A DNA stretch of 64,000 nucleotides from Phyto melanocephala (Eukaryota > Arthropoda > Insecta > Diptera > Rhinophoridae). The notes beneath the pieces were generated by a model. That model was not told the DNA's origin. It saw only the letters and a list, made by a program, of their open reading frames with translations, and did not search any database. The stretch spans positions 1,283,201 through 1,347,200 of the forward strand of contig OW799237.1 of NCBI GenBank assembly GCA_941918925.1, written 5' to 3'. The position numbers and the translations under genes were made by a program. Of this stretch, positions 1 through 14,800 are shown piece after piece (positions within the stretch are counted from its first letter, which is position 1; every line of letters begins with the position of its first letter).

Positions 1-3000
1 AAGACGTCAGTATGACGCCCCTTAAGCATTCTAAAATATTAACGCATTCTCTTGCTGGGCATAGAGAGCGATTAATCCCATACGGCTTGACTTTTAACTC
101 ATTAGCCATCGAATGCATGCATTTAATAAACAACTCTAACATCGCTCCATTGCCATAACAGTATTAAATGGAATTTGGGTTTTTTTTCTATATGTATCAT
201 GTTGTAAATTTTTGTTGTTTGTAACTGCAAAGATAGAAGGGGGAGCACTAATAGCTGTTGTATCCAAATGGATTCATAATAAAAAAGCATTCAATATCTA
301 TTTAATATGTGGAAAACGTACCAAGTAGTTTGTGTCACATAAACTATTAATGTAGTGATTATAACTGTTATTGTTGTTGCATGTTCAAGAAACGAAAAGA
401 CACTGTATACAAGTGCGTACAAAATAATAAAAAATAAAAACAAAATGTTATGAAAACAATTATTCTAAGCGTTTTTGGGTATTTATTTCCTAGAAATTAA
501 TTTCAAATTAATTTCGTTGTAGTTTTTAATTATTTTTTTAACATTTTGGTATAATTATTAAACCGAATTTTATAAGTAAATTAAAGAAAAGAAAAAAACA
601 AATTTAGAGACATGAACATATCACTCACCAAAATATGGTAAAATTTTTGAAAGCGTGTAGAAAACAAGGTTTGGCTTTTTTAAATTCTAAGAAATAGAAT
701 TCGTAGAATGACTACTAAGCAGAGGATCTATAATGAATTTAAAATTAAGAATTTGTGACAAGCTTGATAATTATTTTATTAGTATGGGATGGAGTACAAA
801 AAATTTTAGGAAAAATCATATGTGCTCGTACGAAAGCACATTTCGTTTATATGAGTAAAGTAATTAACGGGATGTGAACGTTTTGTTATTATTGGCATTT
901 TTATAGCTAAATTGACTTTATGTAATTTGGTTAATACAAATATATTACTGCAGGGTGGCCCAAAAGTAATTATGGGATTTTCTATTTTCTTATTTTATTT
1001 TTGTTAGTAAAATTCATTTATAAAATACCTAGCGGTAAAAAGCATGGGTAAGCAGGCTTTATAAAAGTCCTTATTTAAACTCATTTAGCCGGCACAAAAA
1101 TTAAAAAAAAAAATTGACACGATAATGGACACTTTTCTTTCTTAAAGAAGAGATTTATAATGACTAAGGGAGTTCAGGGGCCTTCTGAATGGCATTTAAG
1201 GACAGACAGGGTAGAATGGTATCAAACATTTGAAAGAAGCTGTAAAATCAACTTTCTGAAGGTCTAATTTATAAAACCCTGTTGTCTTTTCCCACATACA
1301 TATATGAAAGTTAAAAACCAAAATCTTCATGTAATATCAAATACAGACTAAACGAAACGGTTCAACGAAAATCCGAAATAAGTACCGTTGTAGTTTCTGA
1401 TATTGGCTACCTTATAGTAAAAGTTTTTACTCTGTATAACATAATTTGGAACATTGCAAATATTTTAAAACAAGTTTGCTTTATGTAACGCAAATATAAA
1501 GAGAGGCCTAACCAAATTACTTTATTACTAAGAATTTAATATTTATACATGTACATATAAACAGCATTATTTATTTGTTAATCTAATAAGAGGGAAAATA
1601 TTTAAAAAAACTACGCGATATAAAGAATCGTATCGTATCAAAAACATTTTTAGCTTCTTAATGTAAATTGGAAATAAATATTTCTATTACTTTCTCAAAC
1701 TAAAAGACTAGCACACTAGGGACTAGACAACCGGATTTACAGTCTCGATACCCGCCAAAAGTCTGATCTGTTATGCTACAATAGTAAAATGTTATTCGTT
1801 ACTCTATATATATATATATGTTCCCGTCGTTCGTATAAGGAGCATAGGGCCTCTATTCGTTACTCTGCTTGGTACAAAACAAATTAGAATATTATTTGTA
1901 GCTAATTGATTTGTAATAAATAATCAAAGAAATAAATATTTTTTTTATTCCATTCGCCTACAAACAAAAATAAATTACCACGATAAAAAAGCTTTTAGTA
2001 AAAAGTACCTACCTATTACAAAAACAAATTAATTTCAAAAATATTAAAACGTTTGAAATTTGTTTAATTTATGCACATTTGCTTAATACTTAATTAGCTG
2101 TTTGTGATTTATTTCTATTTTAAATACAATTTCTTCATTTCACAATATTTTCTTCTCTTTTGTTTTAAATTAAAATATGAAAAAAATTCCAAAACAATAA
2201 CTCATACATACTTTTCACAACAAATACACTTAACGATGGCTACAACATATTAAAATGTACGACTTGTAATTGAAATAAAAAATCTAATAATGAAAAAATT
2301 ACTATAAAAGAAAAAAATGCACACACTTGAGCAACAAATGTGCCAAAGTGACTGACGCCACATAAAATGGCAAATGTTGCCATACTTCAATTATAATAGA
2401 ATTGTTTTCCATTATTTTTATTACAACTTTGTTTTTTCTATGAGCAAAACTTCTGCATAGTCATAGAACATAAGATCTCACACATAAACATAAATGCACT
2501 TAAAAAACCCGGCAGCTTTGAATAAGGCAACCAAGAATATACTAATAAATGGGTAACATTTAATACTTGTTCGTTACTTAGTTAAATCTATTTTTTTTAC
2601 TTAACGCTAATCCTTAGAAATGTGGATAATACATATCAAGGAATAAGTTTCAAAAAATTTACTGACTGCCTTGCCGTTATGTAAAATCAATTTCAGATTG
2701 TGTATATTTTAGGAAAAACAGTCATATCAAGTCCTTTTAAAAATATATAATTATCAGTTTCGTAATTAGTGTTGTCTTTATCTAGATAATAAATTGTATT
2801 ACTCTTATACTCTCTCCAGAATTGCAGGACATTTTAAGTGCACAAGTTCAAGTATAGTTTAAGTAGTAGTAGTTGTTGTAGTGTACATGATGATACTTAA
2901 CTTTAGACTAATATAACAAAATGACAATTACAACAATAACTTTGTATAAAGGAAACACTAGCAACAATAACAAAAAACAAAAGAAACTAACCACAACATT

Positions 3001-3395
3001 AGCAGAAACAAAAACACAATAAGAAAAAAATAATAATAAAAGAGAACTATTGTAGTCGTGCTATTTTCTTTAGAATTTTTTTTTCTTTTTTATTATTCTT
3101 CCAGTTTATATTTTGTTTTTGTTTTTTGATTCTTTTTTAAAAAGTTATTGGTTTTATAATGGACGTGACCAAAAGAACACTTTAACACGTACCAGTATTA
3201 CAACTGCAAATAGTTTTGCACACACATTTGAACATCTAAATATGCATTTTACTAAACTATATATGAAGGAACTTAATGCACATTGGATACGAAGGTCAAA
3301 AAAAGTGCTTTTATAAAAATAGCATTTAGGGTCTCTTTTCGCCATATCAGGGTTTTGATTAAGACTAAAAAAAATGCCGATGAGTGATTGTCAGA
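1..3395. other. AT-rich DNA without a recognisable gene
   Basis: No reading frame here resembles a known protein and no RNA gene is visible. The stretch holds many homopolymer A and T runs, a short (TA)n tract near 1806-1819, and a direct repeat of tattcgttactct near 1792 and 1853. The only open frames (63-67 codons around 3113-3345) overlap on opposite strands and look like chance. It could be intron or intergenic DNA; no splice structure could be supported. Confidence 0.6.
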
Positions 3396-3399
3396 AATC

Positions 3400-3830
3400 C
3401 TCACAGCACAGTTATTTGTAATCACCAGCAACTTCTTCAGCTATCGACCTTCATCTTCTTAGTTGATATTTAAAATTTTCACATCTCGTAGCCAACGCAA
3501 CTATACAGCACATTGTATTCTTATTCAACACAAGCGCCTTTACTGCACCCCTTCCAATGGCTCTGTCTACAAGTGATTCTCTCCATCCGTTTCTAACGGT
3601 TTTTAGAATTTACCTGTATCGATCCAATATCCAGGAAATTTCTGAGTACTGGTCTACAGAATATTACCGCTGAACCCCTCTTCGCAAGTTTATCCCTGCT
3701 TTGCCCTTGTGTACATTAACCCACATCAGCGTCACCTCATTTGTAAAAACACACCTAATAAGCTCTACAATACACTCGAATACAAAAGGGGAGTTCAAAT
3801 TGGTTATTAAGTGCAATAAGAATTATCTTT
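3400..3830 (-). pseudogene. Fossil of a non-LTR retrotransposon RNase H region
   Basis: Translated on the minus strand, the segment around 3685-3765 gives VTLMWVNVHKGKAGI, close to the VTLIWVPGHKGIAGNE motif that ends the RNase H domain of I/LOA/R1-type LINEs. Further downstream on the same strand comes RMERITCRQSHWK, resembling the CRQ-K segment that follows RNase H in these elements. Stops and frame changes interrupt it, so it is long dead. Neither a poly(A) tail nor a 5' end is visible. Related fossils lie at 15253-15800, 46240-47070 and 54400-54780, all on the same strand. Confidence 0.55.
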
Positions 3831-6800
3831 TCTTGACACTTTAACTAGTGATTTAGTGCTTGCAGCAAGCCAAACTTTTTTGCATTTGTATTAGCCGCGG
3901 TAACAGCTACTAATGTTGTGCGAGTCTTTTATTACATATTTTTTTATAATTTTGAATTGACAAAAGAAGATAATTTTTTTTTATATTTAAAACCAAATTA
4001 CTGTATAAAATTTTTATAAAAGAAAATTGTATTAAATCTCTATATTTTAGCTTGTTCGTGTCATTTTCAACGTTCATACACAGAGAAATCACTATGGGTT
4101 ATGAGTACCAAAATTATTGCTGATCGCAAGTTTAGTTGTGTTAGTAGAATTACGGTTGTATCTACAGAATTTCGTTTCGGAATATCATTAAATAGTCAGC
4201 ACTAAGAAGTAATGATTTTTATTGATTTTTAAAATTTGAAAAAAAAAGTTCCATTGCAAGACCATTCGATTGACAATGTTTTCTGTGTGTATCTTCTTAA
4301 AAAAATTATGACATACGATACATTCAAAATATTAATTAATTAAGTAATTATTTTTCTTTGTTTCATTTTCTTAATTTTCCGAAAACCCCACTGTTCATTA
4401 CCCCGTCATTTAAGTGTGAGTGAAAGAGGCAGTGAGAGGTTGTTAAAGAAACCAAGCAATTCCACTCGTAATAGCTAGAAAACTTTAGCACTGCATTGCA
4501 ACCTACAGTTAAGACAATGTATTAAGTATGTATAAGTGTCCGTATGTACTTGTTTAAGGAAATGTTTTTCAACATTTTCGACAGATATAAAACCATACAA
4601 CTGAAGTAGTACACACTTGCCATGTCTTGTATGTGTATGTGTTTGCATGCTCTATATGTTATTAATAGTAACAAAATCAAATTGATTCTATTGATTTTAA
4701 TTAAAAATGTATTTACTTGTTTCTTGAACATTTTGAAGCAGTTCTATTATATTTCTTTTAAGAGGATTTTTTATTGTTTAGAGATACTGTATGTGTGTAT
4801 GTATGTACATACATTTGTTTGTATATCATATTGTGCTTTTGCACATGTTTGTGGTTTTTCTATTTTGAGTTTCGCAGCAAAGAAAAATAAAGAAATTGAA
4901 AAACACACGTAGTAATTATGTGTGTAATTTTTAAGCTTTTCAATTTAATTAGAAAAATATTTACAGCCAGCGCATATATTTACAAGTCATTCCTAGTCAT
5001 TAATATAGGGCGCAAGATTTAAAAGGTGAAATTAAAATGTTCAGTTCATTAAGTTTAGACTTGAGCAATGTTTGTTTAAAATTTTTTGTTAAAAAATTAT
5101 ATTTTAAACTATTTAATTTTAGCACTTTGTAAGTTATTTGGCATGCTTCTCTTAATAGATTTAGTACGTTTAAAAGAGAACAAATATTTTTTTACTTAAA
5201 TAGGCATAATAGGCATTTACTTGTTGTAGTTTATATACATAATCCTTTCCTATGTTTAATATGAAAACATTTTTCCATATCCCTCTCTTTTTAATTTAAC
5301 TAAAATTAAGTTTCTTTTGCTGCAATATTTTTTCACTTTTTTTTTTTTGTTCTTTTAAATGTACAGTAAAATGCAATTTAGTGCCAGTTCTTTACCAAAA
5401 TGCAGTTTTATTTATTTTTTTAATGTATTTTCTTTTCGTTATGCTTAACCTTAAAGTAAGCACATATTAGAAAAACATTTTTATATATTTTTCTTATTCT
5501 TCTTTTGCTCTACACTGTATGTTTAATTTGACAAAGTGCTGGCTGGTCACTTGCCATTGTAGTCCATATTAAAAGGAATGATGTTCTCTGTGTTTTTGCT
5601 GGTGACAAAGAACGTGATTGTTGTGTGGCATAGTGATTTTTGTTGTATTTATTTGCGCCCGTAATTTATTTTTGTTGCTCATGAAACTTGGTAAATTTAT
5701 TAAAGGAAGGAAGTAGTTAAAATCCGTTTAAATTTTTACGATTATTGGCTATTTTAATAAAATTTCTATACATATTAAAATTTATTTATTTATGTACTTA
5801 AAAAAAAGAAAAATTAATGTTTTTTAATATGGTTAGAGGCAGCTAGTAAAATAAAAAGGCGTTTTTTTAGTCAGTTGCTTTTTATTAGCTTTTAAACAAA
5901 AATTATCGATAAGGAAAGAAAGTTCATACAACAAAAGGAACAAAAGTATAAGATGTTAAAAATAATAAAATATCAGCAAGTAATGCCAAACGATTATTTA
6001 GCTGACGTCTTGGTCATTGAAGCGGTGGTTTTGCTACAAAACCGTTAGATGATAAAAAATAGTATTCGGCGAGCTAGAACATACATTTGTTGCAGAAGTA
6101 TAAAAATTTTAAATAACACAGGTAAACAGCAAAAAAAGGCTAACCATTTTCGAGTTATCACACTAATTATGTGGAGAAGCGTCTAAAAAAGTCTTGAACT
6201 GTAATTAAAAATTTAAAAAAAAAAATTATTCACAGAATATAAAATTCAGACGATATTTGTTCTACTGGAACCACAATACATCAATACTGCATAGTGGTGT
6301 TTGAAGCCTTTAAAATTTTGTTGCCTTGTGTAATTTTATCCCAGCCGAATAGATAACTTATTGTGCTGAGTTAAAGAGCTACAAGGAAATTATCTCAATT
6401 CAAATTGTATTATATGGATGTCCAGCATTAGCTTGGGGAAGATTAAGGATCACAGGTAGACACATATTGAGAATATATGCTAGGAAAGCTCTGCTTGAAG
6501 AAGATGATGGCAATAACAAAGACTGTACGATGAGGATTACCGGCAATATGCAGTCAGAAGTGTCAAATTGTTTTCTTTTCTAAGCTAAACGCCGATAGTA
6601 ACACTGATCGGTAGCCAAGAATTAATTGGACCCGAAATTGTAAAGGTCTGTTTCACTATTCGCAGTGAATAAACCGGTTGGATTAGAATATAAAGACTTA
6701 AAAATTCAAAAATAATTATTAATAACATTTTCGTTTCTGAAAGATGTAAAATTAAAACAGCTGGATAAAAAAATTGTACGAAATATTTCGATTGAATTTG

Positions 6801-9800
6801 CAAATATATGTAGAGTTTGCAAATTTTGCAATTCAACAGTTTTTGTTAAATCGCTTATAGCATAAATAATATAAAATAATCTCAAATTATTACTTTAAAA
6901 CTACATTTGCTGAATAGTTTTTATCAGTTAAATACAAACATCCCGTTAAAAGTTTAATAGTCAATCTAAACCAATTTATCTAATGTATGGCTCCATAATA
7001 ACTCATAATAATCTAAATATTATATCTAATAACATGTTGATAAAATCCCATTAAAATCATAAAAACTAATCACAATATTGCGTCTAAGAAAAAAAAACAT
7101 TTTAAAAAAATTCTCTAATTGAAAACTACTATTCAAATTTGTTTCTCTAATTTTCCATTTCGGTTTAAGATTATCGGTAGTGTGGCGAACAGGATATGCA
7201 GAAATATTTTCTTTACCAAGAAATTGAAACAACCTTGTGCAATTTTAATAATAATTAAGCTTATAGCGAGCGCCATAAAGATAAATATGTATATTATTTT
7301 GCAATGGTAATGTGTATGTGAGAAGAATTAATAATGGAAAAAATATGCTGGCTTAAACCAGCTGGATATTTATTGTAAAGTGTGTATCTGGTAGATCATC
7401 AGGGTGATGTGCATATGTGTAAGCTGTGGTTAAAATTTGTTTTTTTTTTTAATAAAAATAAGGCAAATAATAAATCAGACAAACAAAATGTTTATAAGTA
7501 ATTAATAGCTGATATAGTCAGCAAAAACATAAAGAAGTGCTACCAATTAAGATATTTTCAAAAGCCACTTTGTAGTGTGTCTTTCCCCTTAGGTTGGTTT
7601 TTTTTTTTTTTTGTTCCTCTACAGGATTTTCAAGATTTTATTAAAAAGAAATAAAGTGAAAAAAATAAGAACAAATCCAAAGTCTTTTTGATATGGACAA
7701 TTTATTAAGCAGATGTGTATAATTATGGTCGTGTTGTTTTTTTTTTTATGGATAACCGTAGTGGGCAGTCTTTGGGGCTAGAAACAAAACAAAATTAATG
7801 AATACACTTGCTAAATTTATTTTTTAGATTTCTTAAGAAAGAATAGAAAAATTCTAGAGAATTTCTTTACAATTCGAATCGAAATTAAAATATAAAAATT
7901 TTTTTTTCTTAAACACCGAATTACAAATAGTTCACGTGAATCATTCAAAATTAATTAAAATCACTAGAAATCGTTATACCTTCCCACCCCTGACAATTTC
8001 GTCAACATATTCCGTTCACTAAAGCAACAGGCATTATTTAGTGTAAAGCTTGTTAACGTACAAACATACAAACAGACAAACATGCAAACGGATCTGGCTG
8101 TTTTTTTTTGTGTTGATGCTCTCCACCTCGCAAGAACATCGTCCACATTATCTTTTTAGATCAGTCAATAGCCCAACTTGCAACAACAGGCAGCATCGAC
8201 TAACAAGTGTTTTTCATGCATAAAAGTTATAAATTTTGCACGCATTTAAAGGTTCATGTAGAAGACGACACACTTCATTGACATAAAATGATGAAAAAGA
8301 GTATGAGCAGCTAAGGGACAGGAAGCAAAAAGTAGAATAACAAGGAAAATTGTATGACAACACATCCTACAGACAACAACAATAAAAGTTAAGAAAAAAA
8401 GTGAAGAAGAAGATGACAAAAAATGTTTAAGTTTATATTAAACTTTAAGTCTCCAACTCCGCACATAAAAAAAATTGAGCTTTTGCTTCAAAGAGCTGCT
8501 TAAAAAAATGTGTATCAGTCATGCTTACAAGTGATAGACTGGAGGGCATGCTATACACTCACACATGCCAGTGATTGCAGCTTAGAATTCTTATGAAAGT
8601 CAAGGGTTGTGAGATAAGTTTTAGGTTAAAAACAAAATGGCTTAGGCTTATTATTACACTTAGACTTTTCTATAATTTCTATTTATTATCAGGCTATAAG
8701 TTCAATGTGATAATGAGAGATTAGGTTTCAAACGCTGTCATTCCTAATTTTTGAAAAAAAAAATTAGTTTTTTTCCAGCATCAACATTTTATCGAAAGAA
8801 AAAAAGGACTTCAAAATACGTAATCAGTTTAAAAACAATATTTGTCATTAAAGTAAATTTACTAAAATTTATCTTTTAGTACACATTTAAAAAATTTTAT
8901 AATAACGACAGAACTAATTTTGACAATTCTGGTGAATAAAGCAATTGTGTAGTGAAGAAAAAAAATTTGCAGAGAAAATTCTTTGAGGACATTAAAGAAA
9001 TAGAAACTCGGTATAAATCATTTTCACGTAGAGCTCTTTTAACATTTTGTAACATCAAGCTGTTATTGAGTATCCCAAAATTATCGATTAAATAATATTT
9101 TGTTAGCTAAAGCTTAAGAAGAGAAATAACAACTTGCGCTTATAAGTCTTAAATTCCCGGCCACTCCATAGCTAAGATTTATCCGGTTTTCCTTAATATT
9201 TCTATTCTACGTACGTTTTATTAAATAAATTTTATTTAAGAAATTCATTATTATTAATTCGAAAAAAAAACTTGAGATAATTTTGAGACTTCTTTTACAT
9301 AGTGTATTTTTAGAATCAAAAGTACCAACTGGTATGCTTTTCATCAACCCTTTATTTCTCTTTAATTATTACCATTTCTTATGGATTCAAAATTTCTTAG
9401 CTCTTTCTATACCCCCCTCACAGCCACATTTCTTAAGTTTTGTTTATTATTCAGCAACTCCTTAACACTTTTATTCATAGTATTAAAACAAAAATCGTAT
9501 ATGAGACTAAGTAAAACAACAACGAATATCAAATTATAACAAAACATCACAATGACTTGACTTTAGTTGAGTTTACCGGCAGGAGCAGTTTTTATTTTGC
9601 TATTGTCAGTTGCTGAATGAAATGCTTGCACTTGTATTTACGAATAAAACTGAATAAATAAATGAACGAATGAATGACTGTATAAGTGAAATAATATAAG
9701 TATGTAATACACACGATGTATACATGTTAACCTGAATAAATATGCTTAAAACGTATGAATTGAATAATTTATACAGAAAAGTTACACACATAAGTATGTA

Positions 9801-10347
9801 TATATGCAGCCAGGTACACTGAAAATAAAAGCAAAATGGAGGCACAATTGTTTGTTGTTACTGCAGATATATGCCAACAGAATTAAGAAAACAAACAGCC
9901 GGTAAATCGCTTTTAGTCGGGAGTCTTATAATAATATTTAAGTCACTTATTGTGAAACATCTACAGCACCTGAAGCCCTCCTTTTAAGTCGACTTATAAC
10001 AAATTTGGTTGTGTGATTAAAGACAACCTTATCCGTGATATAATACATATTGGTTAAATGTTTTAATAATTGGAAATAGAAAATTATTTATATATTATTA
10101 GTATTTTACGAATACTGCTTTTCGATTCGAGCTTCACGTCAATCAATTACATTTTAGCCATCTGCTATAAGTAAGAACACGGCGATAGAGGTATAATAAA
10201 GCATACTGCTATCAAACTGATATCTAAAGTACTTTGTGAATCATTATAATTATATTTTACAGCTTACAATCAGCTTGCATATCATATTCGAGGAGATATG
10301 ATAGATAACAAATTTTATATAAAATGTTTTGTAGCAAAATGTCTGTT
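3831..10347. other. AT-rich DNA without a recognisable gene
   Basis: Nothing here supports a gene. It contains a TGTA-type microsatellite with an inverted TACA portion near 4780-4835, several long poly(T) runs (5338-5349, 7598-7612, 7736-7747) and scattered short open frames of 60-96 codons that match nothing I recognise. Confidence 0.6.
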
Positions 10348-10870
10348 AACAAGTAAGAGCACTATATTCGGCCGTGCCGAAACTTATATACATTTCACAA
10401 CGTGTAGTCATGCAATAACAGTAGTTTGTATCACCATTCATCCCATATGAAAAACGTACATACATATAAAAAAAAATATATATATATAAAACCATCCCAT
10501 TGTAAAATTATAAATTTACGTATGTTTGTTATAAAAAAAAAATAAAAAAAAAATAAAAAAAATTAAAAAAAAAATAATTAAAGCATTTATAATAAATATA
10601 AAACAAAAAAAAAATAAAAAAAAATTAAAAAAAAAATAAACAAAAATTTAAAAAAAATTATAATAAAAATATATATAATATCGGGGGACTTCAAAAAGTT
10701 GATTTCAACATACACACGGACAGACGGACAGACTGACAGAGCTTAATCGACTCCCCTATTCATAAGCTTTCAGAAAATATATACTTTATGGGGTCGGAAA
10801 TGAAAATTGTAGAAATTTCACACGGAATGACAAACCTATATATACCCTTTTTCACTGTGTGAAGGGTATA
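10348..10870 (+). mobile_element. DINE-1/Helentron-like element, copy A, central block deleted
   Basis: A non-autonomous rolling-circle-type element. It starts at aacaagtaagagc, followed by the 5' hairpin TTCGGC-CGT-GCCGAA and a CTTATATAC block. It ends with the block containing atatactttatggggtcgg and a 3' hairpin (ataccctttttcac-tgt-gtgaagggtat). The same order (5' hairpin, AT-rich linker, CGGACAGA microsatellite, tatactttatggggtcgg block, 3' hairpin) is known from Drosophila DINE-1 elements. This copy jumps from an A-rich linker (10531-10680) straight to the microsatellite block. It lacks the middle block (ggctcagctgggattcg onward) present in copies B, C and D. There is no protein-coding capacity. 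Confidence 0.8.
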
Positions 10871-11004
10871 AAAAAGTTTTAATGAAATCCTTAAAAATCA
10901 TCATATTTTCTTTTAAATTTTAAAGGGTTAACAATTGCAAATATTCTACATTTTTTTTTACATTTGTGACAGCCCAAGTAAAGGAAGTAGTCTGAGATAA
11001 GAAA
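10871..11004. other. Spacer between two DINE-1-like copies
   Basis: A 134-bp AT-rich spacer separating two copies in the same orientation. No feature is visible in it. Confidence 0.5.
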
Positions 11005-11865
11005 AACAAGTAAGAGCGCTATATTCGGCCATGTCGAATCTTATATACCCTTCACAACGTGTAGTCATGCAATAACAGTAGTTTGTATCACCATTCATCT
11101 CATATGAAATACGTACATACATATAAAAAATATACATATATAAAAAACATCCCACTGTAAATGTATAAATTTACGTATGTATGTTAAACAAAAAATAAAA
11201 AAAAAAATTTTAAAAAAAAATTAAAAAATAAATAAAAAAAAAAAATAAAAAAAATTAAAAAAAAAAATTTTTTAAAAAATAATTAAAATATATATAATTA
11301 ATATAAAACAAAAAAAATATAAAAAAAAATTAAAAAAAAAATAATAAAAATATAAATAATATATTAAATAAAAAATAAAAATAAAATAAAAAAAAAATTA
11401 AAAAAAAAAATTTTTAAAATATAAAAAAAATTTTTTTTGGCTCAGCTGGGATTCGATGCCACGTTTTCTCTAACCAGTATTCACGTTTGTATGTATGTAT
11501 GTTGTTGTTGTAATGTTGTTTTTGTGAAAAAAAAATCGAGGTGGTCGTGGGTTTTTGCTCATATCTCAGTTGTTTATGTACCGATGTTTCTAATTTTCAA
11601 CAGCGATCTACTCCCGAATATTTCTGATATTTTAATACCTCGCCCGGGTCCAAGCGATGTCGGGGGGCTTCAAAAAGTTGATTTCAACATACACACGGAC
11701 AGACGGTCAGACAGAGAGACGGACAGACTGACAGAGCTTAATCGACTTCCCTATTCATAAGCTTTCAGAAAATATATACTTTATGGGGTCGAAAATGAAA
11801 ATTGTAGAAATTTCACACGGAATGACAAACCTATATATACCCTTTTTCACTGTGTGAAGGGTATA
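11005..11865 (+). mobile_element. DINE-1/Helentron-like element, copy B, full length
   Basis: The fullest plus-strand copy together with copy D. In order it carries: the start aacaagtaagagcgct; a 5' hairpin slightly decayed to TTCGGCCATGTCGAA; the conserved cccttcacaacgtgtagtcatgc block; a long A/T-rich linker (about 11180-11435); a middle block starting ggctcagctgggattcgatg; a CGGACAGACGG/GACAGA microsatellite (11692-11735); the atatactttatggggtcg block; and the terminal hairpin ending gtgaagggtata. An open frame of 107 codons (11437-11760) crosses the middle block and microsatellite. It is shared only because the copies are alike and it resembles no protein family I know. The element is presumably mobilised by Rep/helicase proteins encoded elsewhere. 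Confidence 0.85.
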
Positions 11866-14800
11866 AAAAACGAAATTTGTATTCATATCTATCTTAAGAG
11901 TAATTTAGAAAAGAATTGCAATGAAAAACAATTAAAAGTTTTATTTGCATTTCCTTCAAAACTATTTTCCATGAAATCGTACAATCATCCAACCAATAAC
12001 TATGTAAATAGACAATTTGTTATAACATTGAATATTTAAGTGGAAGTAAGTTGTATTAAAAATTCGCATGCACATATGAAATACTCAAAAGTGTATAATC
12101 AACTACACACCCCAGTACAAGGAAATTCATTCATGTTTTGACTAGAAGATGAAAAAATAGAAGAGCAGAAGATGTCGTTGAAGATGATGATGCACTTTAA
12201 TTAATTGAAATGCATGCAACACATAACAACAATTTGCAAACACTCAACAAGTGGCAACAACTGACAGCAGTACAAGTACAAATACAACACACCAGCCGTA
12301 ACAATATTACTCAGCTTGAGTAACCATGAATTGAGCTGAAAAACGTATTGCAAATTGCAATAAACGAGCACATGTGTACATACAACATGCTCGCATACTA
12401 TTCAAACAGAAATTTAAATAGACAGATGACAAGTGAATGAGAAGACAACAATACTTATGGCTGCTGCAGCCAACTACAAATTAAATTATATTGAAATTAA
12501 AGATAATTTTTTCTTTTTTTTTTTCTTCAGCTGTTTGGATTTCTTTTTAAAGACCCATAAATGTTTTATTTTACTTTTTCTTTACCAGCCAGAATTTGTC
12601 GTAAAAATTCATGCAGAAAAATTTATGATTTGGACATTTCAAAAAAAAAAAAAACGATCCAAACATGTCATTTTAAATGCTGACAAATAAACCAACAACA
12701 GAAAATGAAATTCGTTGCAAGTGTATTTTATTTTTCTTAAATGTTAATGTAAACTGTGAGCGCCCACTTGTTACAGACAAAAATTTTATGCTTCTTTAAT
12801 TTTTTTATTTTTTTGTTTTTTAATTTATTTTTGTAGATTAATTTGTTTTTGCTTTTAGGCATCATTTTAAACAAAAAAAAATATTTTAGAGCAAGGTATC
12901 AGTCTGGTCGGTTCTTAGGCTTCCTTCACTCGTTACACTAACACATAAACCATATTTGTTTTAGTTTTACTCATAAAAACAAAATGTGATACATGTCGTT
13001 TAAAATGTTAACATTCTGGACAACGCAAAAATTTATTGTGATCGAAAATTTTTGTATATTTTCAGATGCTGCATAGTTCTATTTGACTACAGAGCGGCAT
13101 TCTATTGTCGCCCTTATGTAGGGTATAAAAACACATATGAGAGCATTGGTTTATTGTTTTACTGTAAAGTGTTAAAAACATATTATTTTTATTTGATTGT
13201 CACCACCTACATACAGACAATATGGAGAGATAAAAATTAAAAAAAAAATCATGTTTTGACTGGGTGTTATTTTATTACATTTCCTAACAAATGAATTAAA
13301 TTCAGCTAAAAGTCAGCTGAAACTTTTTACAAAAAAACATAAAATTTAATTTAGTTTCTCGAAAAAAAAAATATAAAACTTTTAACAAAATAAAATATAA
13401 AATTTTACATAAAAAAATATTAGTAATAAACCATAAAAGCGCGTGGTTGATTAAGTTTAAGAGCTAATAAATCAATTTTCAATAATTGGTGTAAAATATA
13501 AAATAATAATTAAATTTTATTAAATAAAAGATAAAAAATCAATAAATTTTTTTAATAGTGCTTAAATTAGTCTAACTTAAAAACATATAGACCATGTTTC
13601 AGACCACGATACATGATGATTTGTATTACTTTTAAGTCCAGCTGAATTAAAAAAATCCTTTAAAATAAAAACTCAGTGACAACAAAAATTCAAATACAAA
13701 ATCTTATTTAATTCAGCATTAAAAATTTTCTTAAAAATACCTGCAGATCTAAAACAGAACATATAACTTTAGTTTCATGTAAATAATTTTCAATTCAGCT
13801 AATTAATGACTTATATTTCACGGTGAAATTAAACCAATTTCGCGAGCTCAATAATATAAATTTAAGTTAAAAATTGTATTTCTATTTGTAGCGAATTTTT
13901 ATTATAACAATTTTTTCAACTCGTGAAGCTGAATTTGTCTTCAAATAAAAGTTATAAGAAAATCTAGTTCTATGCTAGCCAAGATTAAAAAAAAATTAAA
14001 ATGCCTTTAAATAAACTATTATTCTTCTTACATTTACTTATGTATATCGTCCACAAACAAAATACGTAGGAGTATCAACAACATTTTTATTGTAGCATCA
14101 TCCACTCTACACATACACACAATATCAATTAGCATAAAATAAAATTCGTAAACAATTACAACAATTACAGGAATATAAAACAATATGCTGTTTTCTGCAA
14201 AAAAAGTGTATAAGGTTCAAATACCTTTAATAACTCCCAGTTTATCAGCCGCTTGTTATTATTGTTTTTTTTTTGTTTTTATTTTTGTTTTTGTAGAATA
14301 TAATTTTAATGGCACAAAACTTGATTTTTTGTTTTTCTCTTTTGTGTACGAAAGCATTGAAAACAACATTTTTTATGTGAGTGAAACCTTAAAATCCAGA
14401 CACTTTTGCTGTGAAAAGGGTACATTTTCCAAAAGGCTGGCTACCTTTGCTATATTTTATAATGCTCCAATTATTCCCTTTTAACCATAATTTTGTCTGT
14501 ATGCCTTTTTTATTATATTTATTTATGTATGTGTATGAAAGGAAAAAAAATATAACAAGAATCAAAGCGGCTTTATATGTGTGTTACAAAGAAAAAGACA
14601 AGTCAAATTACACAGCCTGTCAAACTGTTAAAGTCACTCATTTACAAAAAAAAAACTAAAGCACAAAAAAAAGAAAATTCACTGTGAAATTGAACAATAT
14701 AAAAGAAGTAAAAAAGCTATATTTTCCGCCCATATTTTTATTTCTTTTATATATTCATATTTTGTTATTTAAAGGCCTTCAATAATAATAAAAAGAACAT

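Noticed and set aside
7390..7420. CTGATGA-type core on the minus strand as a third hammerhead
   Set aside because: No GAAA or stem partners at a suitable distance. Other isolated CTGATGA sites (about 19790, 39240, 55708) fail in the same way.
11437..11760. 107-codon frame with counterparts in the other DINE-1-like copies
   Set aside because: The frame is shared because the repeats are copies of each other. It crosses the microsatellite, has no known domain, varies in length between copies and is absent from copy A.
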